In this document: in pieces, positions 1-7,416 of the stretch
Position numbering within the stretch: position 1 is the first letter of the stretch
How the letters are laid out: the number at the start of each line of letters is the position of its first letter
Origin: WTKG01 sp963735005
Lineage (GTDB): Bacteria > Actinomycetota > Actinomycetes > Actinomycetales > Demequinaceae
Assembly: GCA_963735005.1 (NCBI GenBank)
Contig: CAVTJA010000004.1
Span: 1-15,720, forward strand
DNA length: 15,720 nucleotides
Direction: 5' to 3'
The notes under the pieces: model-generated
Told to the model about the DNA's origin: nothing
The model's database searches: none
What the model saw: the letters and a program-made list of their open reading frames with translations, nothing else
Position numbers and translations under genes: made by a program

Positions 1-104
1 TAGCGTCGAGCTCGGCGCACATTCCGTCAGTACCGACGAGATATGCGAAGGCGGGTATCCTAGGAAGCGCACCACGACCGCCCCGCCAACCCAAAGGACC
101 CGCC

Positions 105-734
105 ATTTCGCTCGCCACCGTTCCCGACGCCCTCGCCGCGCTCAGCGCTGGCCGAGCGGTGATCGTCGTCGACGACCACGACCGCGAGGACGAGGGTGAC
201 ATCGTCATCGCAGCTCAGTTCGCAACCCCGGAGCTTATCGCCTGGGCCGTGCGAGTGTCGTCCGGTTTCATCTGTGCGCCGCTCACGCACGAGACCGCCA
301 ACCGCCTCGCGCTGCCGCCCATGGTCGCCGAAAACGAAGACCCGCGCGGCACCGCGTACACCGTGTCGGTGGACGCAGCGGACCGCCGCTCCACCGGGAT
401 CTCCGCGACCGACCGCGCACACACCCTCAACGTTCTGGCGGACCCGAACGCATCGCCCGCGAGCCTCACCCGGCCCGGCCACATCATGCCCCTACGCGCG
501 GACGACGGCGGCGTGCTCGCACGGCGTGGCCATACCGAGGCCGCGATAGACCTCCTGCGACTCGCGGGCCTGCGCCCCGTGGCCGCGATCGTCGAGATGG
601 TCGCGCCCGACGGCGACATGATGCGGCTGCAGGAGCTCCTCGAATTTGGCGAACGCGAAGACGTGCTCGTCGTCACCGTCGCCGACGTCGCGGGGGCAAC
701 GCGAGCGGCGCGGCCTCTCGTCCGGCAGGCCTAG
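105..734 (+). CDS. ribB: 3,4-dihydroxy-2-butanone 4-phosphate synthase (RibB), apparent ATT start
   Basis: Converts ribulose 5-phosphate to 3,4-dihydroxy-2-butanone 4-phosphate plus formate in riboflavin synthesis; cytosolic, Mg-dependent. From the start at 105 the protein is 209 residues, the usual size of a stand-alone RibB, with no fused GTP cyclohydrolase II domain. Visible motifs are the acidic active-site loop DDHDREDEGD (about 23-32), TGISATDR (about 97-104), RPGHIMPLRA (123-132) and GHTEA (142-146). The first in-frame ATG/GTG/TTG is the GTG at 159, which would remove the first helix (VPDALAALSAGRA) that is conserved in the family. An AAAGGA ribosome binding site at 93-98 lies six bases before an ATT at 105, so I place the start there. 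A TATCCT box at 56-61 could be a -10 element. No FMN riboswitch is visible in the 104 bases upstream. The mutarotase gene follows after 20 bases. Confidence 0.9.
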   Translation: MSLATVPDALAALSAGRAVIVVDDHDREDEGDIVIAAQFATPELIAWAVRVSSGFICAPLTHETANRLALPPMVAENEDPRGTAYTVSVDAADRRSTGISATDRAHTLNVLADPNASPASLTRPGHIMPLRADDGGVLARRGHTEAAIDLLRLAGLRPVAAIVEMVAPDGDMMRLQELLEFGEREDVLVVTVADVAGATRAARPLVRQA

Positions 735-754
735 ACACCACTTAGGAGGCTCGC

Positions 755-1195
755 GTGCTCAAAGGAATCGACCCGCTATTGAACGGTGCACTCTTGCGCC
801 TGCTCGATGACATGGGTCACGCGGATCAGCTCGCGCTCGTGGACCGCAACTACCCGGCGCACGCGGCGGGCCGGCCCACCATCCAGCTTGGCGAGGTCAC
901 CCTCGAGCGGGCGCTGCGCGCGATCCTCAGCGTCTTCCCGCTCGACACATTCGTTCCACACCCGCTGGAGCGCATGGAGGTCAACGACGATGCGGACGTA
1001 GTTGCGCCGGTCCAGGCGCGCGCGCTCGCCGTCGCGCAAGAGTTTCACCCTGCGCCGCTCGAGTTCGGTGTCGTGCCGCGGCTCGAGTTCTATGAGCGCG
1101 CGAAGGGCGCATACGCGGTTGTGCACACCCTCGAGCCGGCGCCTTACGGCTGCCTGATCCTCACTAAGGGGGTCGTGTTTCCCGACGAAAGTTAG
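755..1195 (+). CDS. fucU: RbsD/FucU-family sugar mutarotase, FucU-like
   Basis: This family interconverts sugar anomers or ring forms (beta-D-ribopyranose, or L-fucose anomers) so that kinases and isomerases receive the right form; cytosolic oligomer. At 146 residues it has family length. Motifs are MLKGIDPLL at the N-terminus, MGHADQLALVDRNYPAH (about 25-41) containing the catalytic-type His of the MGH motif, FYERAKGAYAVVHT (about 112-125) and the C-terminal YGCLILTKGV. The FYERA...YG..L.KGV pattern is closer to FucU than to RbsD, whose tail carries a YAN-type motif. The GTG start is fixed by AGGAGG at 744-749, five bases upstream. It lies 20 bases after ribB and is probably cotranscribed with it. 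A perfect 7-bp-arm palindrome begins 15 bases after its stop. Its substrate could be the sugar handled by the operon on the other strand, but that link is inference. Confidence 0.88.
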   Translation: MLKGIDPLLNGALLRLLDDMGHADQLALVDRNYPAHAAGRPTIQLGEVTLERALRAILSVFPLDTFVPHPLERMEVNDDADVVAPVQARALAVAQEFHPAPLEFGVVPRLEFYERAKGAYAVVHTLEPAPYGCLILTKGVVFPDES

Positions 1196-1209
1196 CGCGC
1201 GCCCTCTCC

Positions 1210-1229
1210 CAATGACTGCACTGTCATTG
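1210..1229. promoter_or_regulatory. 20-bp palindrome, candidate operator
   Basis: CAATGAC-TGCACT-GTCATTG: perfect 7-bp arms around a 6-base spacer, in the 180-bp gap between the mutarotase gene and the methyltransferase-like gene. It is AT-richer than its surroundings and is not followed by a T run, so an operator for a dimeric regulator fits better than a terminator. The sequence CTGTCAT inside it recurs at 13099-13105 in the promoter region of the sugar operon. I found no convincing -10/-35 pair in the gap, only an isolated TTGACG at 1276-1281. Confidence 0.4.
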
Positions 1230-1375
1230 TTGCATAGGGATGCGCATTCGCGCTTTCGCGTGTACGGTTGGAGTGTTGACGCCGGGCCCCGAAGGTACAA
1301 CGAAGTACAGGGGGATATGGCGGCGCGGTACCCACGCACGGCACCCGTTGGTCCAGTTTCGCTGAGGAGGACACG

Positions 1376-3091
1376 ATGGCTGGCATCGCCGCAGACAGAA
1401 TTCAGGACGTCATCCGCAGCGCCGCTAAGTCACTCGCCGCGAGCAACCCCGTAGGAAGCGCTGGCGCGCTAGGAGACTACACGTCGGCGCTGCGGGTGCT
1501 CCTCTCCCGCGCACTCCTCACTACCGAGTGGGGAGAGTCCGTCGACGCGCGGCTCAGCGAGGCGTGCGCGGTCACCGGCGTATCCGCGGATCTGGCGCGT
1601 GCGTCGACAAACGCGGGCGTCGGCGAAGCGTTTCGCGGGGCGTTTGCTGAGTGGGGCGTGGACGGCGCGGCGACCCAAGTTCCGTACCTGATGGATTCGC
1701 GCGCTTCACTCGACCGGCAGCGGACCGGCTGCCACCTGCCGTCCGATGTCGTGGAGTCGATGACCGATTGGCTCGCCGCATTCGCCTTCGACGCAGCGCC
1801 GCGTATCCTCGCCCTACAGGCCTGTACGGGGGCGCTCGCCGGGAGCCTTGTGGGCAAAGTCATTGCGTCGGGGCTCTACTCGCCGGACGACATTGCTGGC
1901 TCCGTGCGGTTGATGGACCCGGACCCCGGCAACCTTGGCGTGGCGTGCGTGGTAGTGGCGCACGCCCTCGAGCGAGCAACGACGATGTCTCCGCCCGACG
2001 TGCTGCACGCGATTCGCAGCTCGGCTCTCGTCGTTGACGCAGTCGAGTGGGCGGAGACGAACAGGCATCAATTCGACCTTGCCGTCGGCGTCGTGCCATT
2101 CGGAGCCACGAATTCTAGTCCCGGGGGCGACGCAGAACCCACGTCGGGGCCGAGCGCCGGGGATCGCGCCGCCGCCCACGCCCAGCTCCTAGTGGACGTG
2201 ATTGCAGACGACGGCGCCGCGTCGGTGCTCATGCCAGCGACGATCGTCACCGCACCAGCGGGCACGATGGGACAAGTCCGCGACAATCTACTCAAGCGCT
2301 TCAAGACCTCCGAATTCCTCAACTTCGGCTGTGAACCGGAGTCAATCCTCGGGATCGACGACGACGTGCCGCGCTCGATCGTGCGCCTACATGCATCTGG
2401 CACCGGCACCATCGTGACCACACCGATGATGCGGGTGAGCGCAAGCACGCGGTCCTCGGCGCTGACCGATCCGCGGCGCACCACGCTTTACGGCACCCCT
2501 CCACTTGGTCAGCACGTCTTCGTGCCGCGCATCGGCAGCGACGTTGAGCGCCGGCTAGTGGACGCCGTTATCACCCATGCAAACACCCGTTGGAAAGAGG
2601 CCGCAGTTGAGCTCACCCACGGCGAGCACCGGGGCACCCCGGAGTCGTTCAGCGTCGCGGCGGCGGCCCGCGACCGCTTTTCGATCTCGCTCCCGACACC
2701 GCGCCTCCACTTTGGCGACCGGCTCGCGGCGACCGCGCGCTACGCGGTCACGCTCAAGTCGGATGTGCTGGTGGACCCGGCGCTGGCCGTGATGCTCAGC
2801 CGCACCGCGTTCTGGTGGTGGCTCGCCACCGGCGACGGCCAGCGGGTGCGTCCTGAGCACGTGTCAGAGCCGCTGTCGTGGCTACGGTTCATGGACGACG
2901 GCGAACTCGCCTTGGCGGCTGCGGTTGCAGTTGACTGGCGCAGGCTCGGTGAAGACGTGGGCGGCGAGGGCAACGGAGCGGCTCCCCCACCCCGAGCCGT
3001 GGAACTGGACCGGTTGCTGGTGTCGAAACTTGGCGCGACCGACGAGGACGCTCGCGCGTTCGTCGCGACGCGGAACTTCGTCGAGGCATAG
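1376..3091 (+). CDS. Degenerate N6-adenine DNA methyltransferase-like protein
   Basis: A 571-residue protein with the layout of HsdM or type IIG (Eco57I-like) adenine methyltransferases but eroded motifs. Residues 116-133 (RTGCHLPSDVVESMTDW) correspond to the usual RKxxGxYYTP segment. LALQACTGALAG (145-156) stands where the SAM-binding DPACGxG motif I is expected. LMDPDP (179-184) fits motif II. FDLAVGVVPFG (233-243) stands where FDxxxxNPPF/Y, the catalytic motif IV, is expected; the catalytic Asn and one Pro are replaced. A following block (about 267-300, AQLLVDVIADDGAASVLMP) matches the strand-helix after motif IV. The C-terminal part (about 440-510, ALAVMLSRTAFWWWL...) resembles the target-recognition region. 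The start is clear: GAGGAGG at 1364-1370 and ATG at 1376. No nuclease or specificity subunit is adjacent. It is probably catalytically inactive and may be a DNA-binding pseudoenzyme. The homology call rests on motif pattern only. Confidence 0.7.
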   Translation: MAGIAADRIQDVIRSAAKSLAASNPVGSAGALGDYTSALRVLLSRALLTTEWGESVDARLSEACAVTGVSADLARASTNAGVGEAFRGAFAEWGVDGAATQVPYLMDSRASLDRQRTGCHLPSDVVESMTDWLAAFAFDAAPRILALQACTGALAGSLVGKVIASGLYSPDDIAGSVRLMDPDPGNLGVACVVVAHALERATTMSPPDVLHAIRSSALVVDAVEWAETNRHQFDLAVGVVPFGATNSSPGGDAEPTSGPSAGDRAAAHAQLLVDVIADDGAASVLMPATIVTAPAGTMGQVRDNLLKRFKTSEFLNFGCEPESILGIDDDVPRSIVRLHASGTGTIVTTPMMRVSASTRSSALTDPRRTTLYGTPPLGQHVFVPRIGSDVERRLVDAVITHANTRWKEAAVELTHGEHRGTPESFSVAAAARDRFSISLPTPRLHFGDRLAATARYAVTLKSDVLVDPALAVMLSRTAFWWWLATGDGQRVRPEHVSEPLSWLRFMDDGELALAAAVAVDWRRLGEDVGGEGNGAAPPPRAVELDRLLVSKLGATDEDARAFVATRNFVEA

Positions 3092-3111
3092 TCGCCGGTG
3101 GCCGTGCGCGG

Positions 3112-4050
3112 CTACGGCCGTGGCTCTGCGATCAGGCGCCGCGCAGTCGCGACGTCCGTGATCAGCACGTCTATCCACCCGCCCCGTGCGGCACCGCGGA
3201 TCGCCTCGAACTTGCGCGCGCCGCCAGCGATGCCAATCTTGCGCGGGACGCCACGAAGGTCAGCGCCACTGATGCCGACCACGCGACCGTCGAGTTCGGT
3301 CTCCACAAATTCGCCGTTCGCGTCGTAATAGCGCAGGCACACATCGCCAACGGCGCCAGCGTCGCGGAGCGCGGCCATGTCTTTCTCGGGGACTGCATTT
3401 CCGGAGGCGGCAAGCATCTCGGACGGGTTGAGAGAGCCGATGCCTGCGAGCACCACGCTGAGGTTCTTCCACTCCTCGGCGAGGGCGCTGATGTAGGGGT
3501 CCTCCATGAGCGCGTCGCGGGTCGCGCGTGACCCCACGATTCCGGGCGCATGGAAGAACTTTGGCTCGCCCCCGGTGACGCGGGCGAAGCGGTCCGTGAG
3601 GCGGGTGGCCTCCACCTGGACACTGGGGTTGCCGACGCCGCCGATGACCTGGACGACCTCGCTCGCCATTCGCACTGGGCCAGGTGACATTGCATCAGCG
3701 GTGGCGAGGAGGGTCGCCGACCAGGACGACAGGCCCACGCGGTCGTGGGCGCCCAGCGTGGTCTCGAGATACGCGGCCGCCATAGACCCCAATCCTGAGA
3801 TAACTGCGGCGTCGTCGTCTCCGGAGGTGTCTGCGACTACCACGTCGGCCAGGTCGAACTCTGCGCGCACGAGGTCTTCAAGGTCCGTGTTGACTCCGGG
3901 TGGCGGCGTCACGACGGTCCGCACAATCCCGAGCGTCACCGCCTCTTTGAGGAAGCGGGAGACCCGGGACTGAGACACGTGAAGGCGCTCGGCGATCTGG
4001 GGCTGGCGCATACCTTGCTCGTGGTACATCCGGGCAATCTTGGTAACCAT
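3112..4050 (-). CDS. SorC-family transcriptional regulator of the sugar operon
   Basis: Sugar-responsive DNA-binding regulator, 312 residues from the ATG at 4050. The N-terminal helix-turn-helix lies at about 15-37 (QPQIAERLHVSQSRVSRFLKEA). It is followed by the SorC sugar-binding domain, with VGLSSWSATL, VVQVIGGVG, VVLAGIGS and GDVCLRYYDANGEF as family-typical segments. These regulators bind phosphorylated sugars and usually control the operon in which they lie, here as its last gene. The ATG at 4050 has no good ribosome binding site. In the same frame, an ATC at 4098 is preceded at six bases by AAGGGGA and would add 16 residues completing the helix before the HTH; no ATG/GTG/TTG occurs in frame upstream. 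The gene converges on the methyltransferase-like gene with only 20 bases between the stops. A GGCCGT/ACGGCC hairpin at 3100-3119 overlaps its stop. Confidence 0.9.
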   Translation of the reverse strand: MVTKIARMYHEQGMRQPQIAERLHVSQSRVSRFLKEAVTLGIVRTVVTPPPGVNTDLEDLVRAEFDLADVVVADTSGDDDAAVISGLGSMAAAYLETTLGAHDRVGLSSWSATLLATADAMSPGPVRMASEVVQVIGGVGNPSVQVEATRLTDRFARVTGGEPKFFHAPGIVGSRATRDALMEDPYISALAEEWKNLSVVLAGIGSLNPSEMLAASGNAVPEKDMAALRDAGAVGDVCLRYYDANGEFVETELDGRVVGISGADLRGVPRKIGIAGGARKFEAIRGAARGGWIDVLITDVATARRLIAEPRP

Positions 4051-4156
4051 GTCGAGCTTGTCAGGGGACAGACGACTGCCGGGTCTACGCTCTGCGATGG
4101 CACGTCCCCTTCTGCTCCGGCGGGCGCTGCCGCCCCAATCGACGAGGCAAAGGTCC

Positions 4157-5140
4157 CTAGAACTCGGAGAACAGGGCCTTCTGCGCCAACGCGATCGCGG
4201 TGACCGCGTCGTGATTGTCTTGCGCCGCCTGAACCGCCGCGAAATCCAGTTTCTCGAGCCCGCGGTCCGCCGCCTTGAGGAAGTCTATCGCGGCATTCGC
4301 GGCCGCGACACTGTCTTCGCGGAACGGGAACTGGTCAAGTTGCCAGACGCCTTCCCACTTGTTCTTGCGCAGGGTGTAGAAGAACTCGAAGAGCTCAAGC
4401 GGGTGCACGGAGCCCGCGATCATGTCGTCGTCCCACGCGCGCAAGTTGTCGTTGACGTCCATGCCAAAGAGCCGGCCGTAATCGATCGCGAGCTGCGCAC
4501 TGTCCGCAGGGGACTCGCCGCCGTAGAGCGCGTGGCCAAAGTCGAGCAGGATGCCAATGTTCGGCAGGCCAATCCTCTCGATGCCGAGCAGCGTGCGCGC
4601 GCACGAGTCGTAACTCATGTGGACTCGCGGCTCGCGCGGTTTGTACTCGATGACGAATTTGAGGTCAGGGTTCTCGGATGCGAGTTGGCCGACGCCATCC
4701 ATCGACGCCTTCCACAGCGCGCCGTGGTCAACCTGGAACGGGTAGTCCCAGCCGTCCTGACCGGGCCACAACTTGACGTACTGCGCGCCAAATTCGCGCA
4801 CGACGTCTGCCGCGTTCGTGATCAATTCATGGGCGAGCTTACGGACGCCGGGGTCGGGGTTCGTGAACGAACCCTTCGCGAAAACCTGGGTGTAGATCTC
4901 GGGAGTGATGCCGATGACGGAGAGGTCATTGCGGTCGAGCGCCTCCTTGACCTGGGAGTTCGAGAAGTCGCCACCAAAGAATGGCCAATTGAGGTCGACG
5001 ACAGAGAGGTCGCGGACTTTGCCAGCGATGTCAATCGCGTCGATGATCGTGCGCGAGGGGCCGTAGCCGTCCGTCGCGTAGCGGTCCACGTAGGTGGCGA
5101 AGTGCCATATTCCGGCGCCAAACAGTTGCTTGCTCGACAT
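4157..5140 (-). CDS. Xylose-isomerase-like TIM-barrel sugar isomerase; candidate D-apiose isomerase (ApsI-like)
   Basis: Cytosolic metal-dependent sugar isomerase/epimerase of the xylose-isomerase-like TIM-barrel (AP endonuclease 2) superfamily, 327 residues. VIEYKPREPRVH (163-174) resembles the EPKPxEP/ETKPxEP metal-site motif of true aldose-ketose isomerases. LLDFGHAL (198-205), GMDVNDN (226-232) and WQLDQFPF (266-273) supply the other expected metal and base residues, so E165, D200, H203, D228 and D269 are the candidate site. It is the eighth gene of the operon, separated from the binding-protein gene by a 95-base gap holding a strong hairpin. With an FGGY kinase and a split transketolase in the same operon, the best fit is D-apiose to D-apulose isomerisation. 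Other pentoses or tetroses cannot be excluded. The ATG at 5140 has a modest GAGTGA ribosome binding site. Confidence 0.83.
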   Translation of the reverse strand: MSSKQLFGAGIWHFATYVDRYATDGYGPSRTIIDAIDIAGKVRDLSVVDLNWPFFGGDFSNSQVKEALDRNDLSVIGITPEIYTQVFAKGSFTNPDPGVRKLAHELITNAADVVREFGAQYVKLWPGQDGWDYPFQVDHGALWKASMDGVGQLASENPDLKFVIEYKPREPRVHMSYDSCARTLLGIERIGLPNIGILLDFGHALYGGESPADSAQLAIDYGRLFGMDVNDNLRAWDDDMIAGSVHPLELFEFFYTLRKNKWEGVWQLDQFPFREDSVAAANAAIDFLKAADRGLEKLDFAAVQAAQDNHDAVTAIALAQKALFSEF

Positions 5141-5170
5141 AGTTCACTCGATTCGTGTTCAATGCGGGGA

Positions 5171-5207
5171 GTGGTGGCCGGGGCAATTCTGCTGCCCCGG
5201 CCACCAC
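5171..5207 (-). terminator. Intercistronic 15-bp hairpin downstream of the binding-protein gene
   Basis: GTGGTGGCCGGGGCA (5171-5185) and its exact reverse complement (5193-5207) flank a 7-base loop. On the - strand it lies 29 bases after the binding-protein stop and 30 bases before the isomerase start. No U run follows on the - strand, so partial termination or protection of the upstream mRNA 3' end is more likely than full termination. This would raise binding protein over enzymes, a common arrangement in ABC sugar operons. Confidence 0.75.
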
Positions 5208-5235
5208 CTATTTCAAGGAGGTAAGGATTTGCTAC

Positions 5236-6225
5236 TTATTCCGCGAGGCCGAACAAGGTGTACTTGTCCGAGTTGGCCTTCGTGATGTTGATGCAGTCGA
5301 TGGACTGCTTCTCGGGAGCACCGGTGTCACCGGTACGGATCCACGAGTCAGCCTGCTCCACTGCGAGCTGCGAGAGCAGCACGACCGGCTGAAGACCGGT
5401 CACCAGCATCTTGTCTTCGTTGATAGCAGCAACTGCGTCGGGGCTGCCATCGAATCCAGCGACGGTGATTTTGCCGGTCAGACCGGCAGCGTCGATCGCC
5501 GCAACGGCACCAAGTGCCATGGTGTCGTTGCCAGCGATAACGCCGACAACGTCGGGGTTGGCCTGAAGGAGCGTCTCCATGACGGTGAACGCCTCTTCCT
5601 GGCTCCAGTTGGCGGTCTGCTGCGCCACCATTTCGAACGCCGGGTTCTGGTCAAGAACGCTGTGGTAGCCGTCCGAACGCACACCAGCGTTGGTGTCCGT
5701 CGCCTTACCGGTGAGTTCGATGTACTTGCCGCCGTCAGGCAGCGCCTTTGCGAACTCCTCGGCGACCAGGGTCGCACCCTGAGCGTTGTTCGACACGATC
5801 TGCGCCAGGGCGATGCCCGTAGCGTTGATCTCGCGGTCAACCAGGAACACGCCGACACCTGCGTCGGTTGCGGCCTGGATGGCGCCGATGGAGTCATCGG
5901 CACCCGCGTTGTCGAGGATGATTGCCTTGGCGCCCGCCTGGACAGCCGCGTCAATGAGGTCGGCCTGCTTCTGCGGGTCGTCATCGTGCGACTGCATGGT
6001 GGTGGTGTAACCCAGTGCCTCCGCCGCGGCAACTGCTCCCTCGGCCTCAGCCTTGAAGAACGGGTTGTCGGGAGACGGAGTGATCACCGCGATGAGACCG
6101 CCCGCTTCTGCGGGAGGAGGCGTCGTGGTGGTCGTAGTTTCCACGGGGTCCGAAGAACACCCTGCCAGGACAAGAGCCGACGCAGCCACAGCTGCGAAGG
6201 CTGCAAGAACCTTCTTGCGAATCAT
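5236..6225 (-). CDS. Sugar ABC transporter substrate-binding lipoprotein (RbsB-like)
   Basis: Extracellular lipid-anchored receptor that delivers a sugar to the permease. 329 residues: a Lys-rich n-region (RKK), a hydrophobic stretch and the lipobox LAGC with Cys23, then a short Thr/Pro linker (about 29-37). The periplasmic-binding-protein type 1 fold is evident from ITPSPDNPFFKAEAEGAVAAAEALGY, AIILDNAGADDSIGAI, VFLVDREINATG, VIAGNDTMALGA and VAGFDGSPDAVAAI, all typical of the ribose/galactose cluster. AGAGAGGTAG before the ATG gives a good ribosome binding site. It lies 57 bases downstream of the permease gene, and a hairpin follows its stop. The family covers ribose, xylose, apiose, allose, inositol, erythritol and others, so ligand identity comes only from operon context. 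Confidence 0.93.
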   Translation of the reverse strand: MIRKKVLAAFAAVAASALVLAGCSSDPVETTTTTTPPPAEAGGLIAVITPSPDNPFFKAEAEGAVAAAEALGYTTTMQSHDDDPQKQADLIDAAVQAGAKAIILDNAGADDSIGAIQAATDAGVGVFLVDREINATGIALAQIVSNNAQGATLVAEEFAKALPDGGKYIELTGKATDTNAGVRSDGYHSVLDQNPAFEMVAQQTANWSQEEAFTVMETLLQANPDVVGVIAGNDTMALGAVAAIDAAGLTGKITVAGFDGSPDAVAAINEDKMLVTGLQPVVLLSQLAVEQADSWIRTGDTGAPEKQSIDCINITKANSDKYTLFGLAE

Positions 6226-6282
6226 TGAATCTACCTCTCTTACTGTTGGCTGGCGACATAGTTGTCGACAGGCACTTTCCGG

Positions 6283-7416
6283 TCAGCCGCTGGTGCTGCT
6301 CGACTGCCCGGAAACTTGTGGGGCACCCTTGTCGGGCGCGTTGCTCGCGGCGGCGAGCGCCGCGTTCTTGGTGGTGTTGATGCGCTGCTGGGCCTGGTCT
6401 ACGGCCACCGCGACGATGATGACGGCGCCAGTAACGGCCACCTGCCAGAACGTCGAGACGCCGATGTTGACGAGGCCGTCGCTGAGGAAACCAATGACGA
6501 ACGCGCCGAGCAGGACGCCGCGCACGGTGCCGCGACCACCCATCAGGGATGCGCCGCCGATCACACAGGCTGCGATCGCTGTGAGCTCGTCGAACTCACC
6601 GGCCTTCGGCGTCGCGCTGGTCAGCTGCGAGGCGGTTATGACGCCGGCGATGCCTGCACACACACCCGAGATCACATACGCGCGCACCTTAATCTTGTTG
6701 ACGGCGACGCCCGCGAGCTCAGCTGCCCGCTCGTTGCCGCCAACGGCGTAAACCGATCGTCCGAGCGGGGTCTTGGCGAGCACGAACCACGCGATGACTG
6801 CGACGGCGACCATGATCCAGATCTGCATGGGGACGCCCAGGACGTCGTTCACGCCGATCAGATTGAAGCCGGTGTTACCGAGCTCGGGCGAACCTTGCAG
6901 CCGCGGGTAGGTGGTGCCGTCCGAGATCAGTAGGGCGACGCCTCGCGCAAGGTACAGAGTGCCTAGAGTCGCAATGAAGGGCGCCACATGAAGTCGTGTA
7001 ATCAGTAATCCGTTGACAAATCCGACGAACGCTCCAACCCCCAGGGCGATCAATACCACGACCCACACTGGCGGATACAAGATCGAGTCGAACCACGAGA
7101 TTGTGACGCCCTCTTGGAGCAACTTGCCCGCGACGATGCCGGTGAGCCCGAGCGTCGAGCCGACGGACAGGTCGATGCCGCCCTTGAGGATGACGAACAA
7201 CATGCCGATCGCGAGGATCGCGTTGAGAGCGACGTGCTTGGTCATGTTGATGACGTTCGACTGCGACAGGAAGGTGTCTGATGCGATCGTGAAGACGATG
7301 ATCAACACAACCAGCGCCACGAAAGCGCGCCCCTCGAGAAGCACCGCGCCGATGTCAATCTGACGACCCCGAATAGTGACGCCCATCTTGGGGGCGTTCG
7401 CTGCCTTGGCGCTCAT
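6283..7416 (-). CDS. Sugar ABC transporter permease (RbsC-like)
   Basis: Integral membrane subunit (BPD_transp_2 family), 377 residues, probably eight to ten membrane helices. The first strong helix is at about 31-46 (FVALVVLIIVFTIASD). Family-typical stretches are MLFVILKGGIDLSVGSTLGLTG, FVGFVNGLLITRLHVAPFIATLGTLYLARGVALL, TPLGRSVYAVGGNERAAELAGV (the cytoplasmic loop that contacts the ATPase) and AACVIGGASLMGGRGTVRGVLLGAFVIGFL. The N-terminal 25 residues and a Ser/Gly/Pro-rich C-terminal 30 residues are soluble extensions. Its ATG overlaps the ATPase stop (ATGA), implying translational coupling. It forms the importer with the flanking ATPase and binding-protein genes. Confidence 0.94.
   Translation of the reverse strand: MSAKAANAPKMGVTIRGRQIDIGAVLLEGRAFVALVVLIIVFTIASDTFLSQSNVINMTKHVALNAILAIGMLFVILKGGIDLSVGSTLGLTGIVAGKLLQEGVTISWFDSILYPPVWVVVLIALGVGAFVGFVNGLLITRLHVAPFIATLGTLYLARGVALLISDGTTYPRLQGSPELGNTGFNLIGVNDVLGVPMQIWIMVAVAVIAWFVLAKTPLGRSVYAVGGNERAAELAGVAVNKIKVRAYVISGVCAGIAGVITASQLTSATPKAGEFDELTAIAACVIGGASLMGGRGTVRGVLLGAFVIGFLSDGLVNIGVSTFWQVAVTGAVIIVAVAVDQAQQRINTTKNAALAAASNAPDKGAPQVSGQSSSTSG

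Noticed and set aside
1..104. FMN riboswitch before ribB
   Set aside because: The visible 104 bases are too short and show none of the expected conserved stems; a leader outside the window cannot be assessed.
3092..3120. Bidirectional terminator between the convergent methyltransferase-like and SorC genes
   Set aside because: Only a 6-bp stem (GGCCGT/ACGGCC) with no T run on either strand; too weak to call as a terminator.
5215..5231. AAGGAGGT followed by TTG on the + strand, resembling a perfect ribosome binding site
   Set aside because: The frame is only 18 codons, lies antisense to the binding-protein stop, and has no promoter on that strand.
5155..6228. Long + strand open frame (357 codons) opposite the binding-protein gene, with a similar 394-codon frame at 4040-5224 and a 358-codon frame at 11239-12315
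   Set aside because: They lie antisense to genes with clear family motifs, have no recognisable domains, and are expected in high-GC DNA, where antisense frames stay open.
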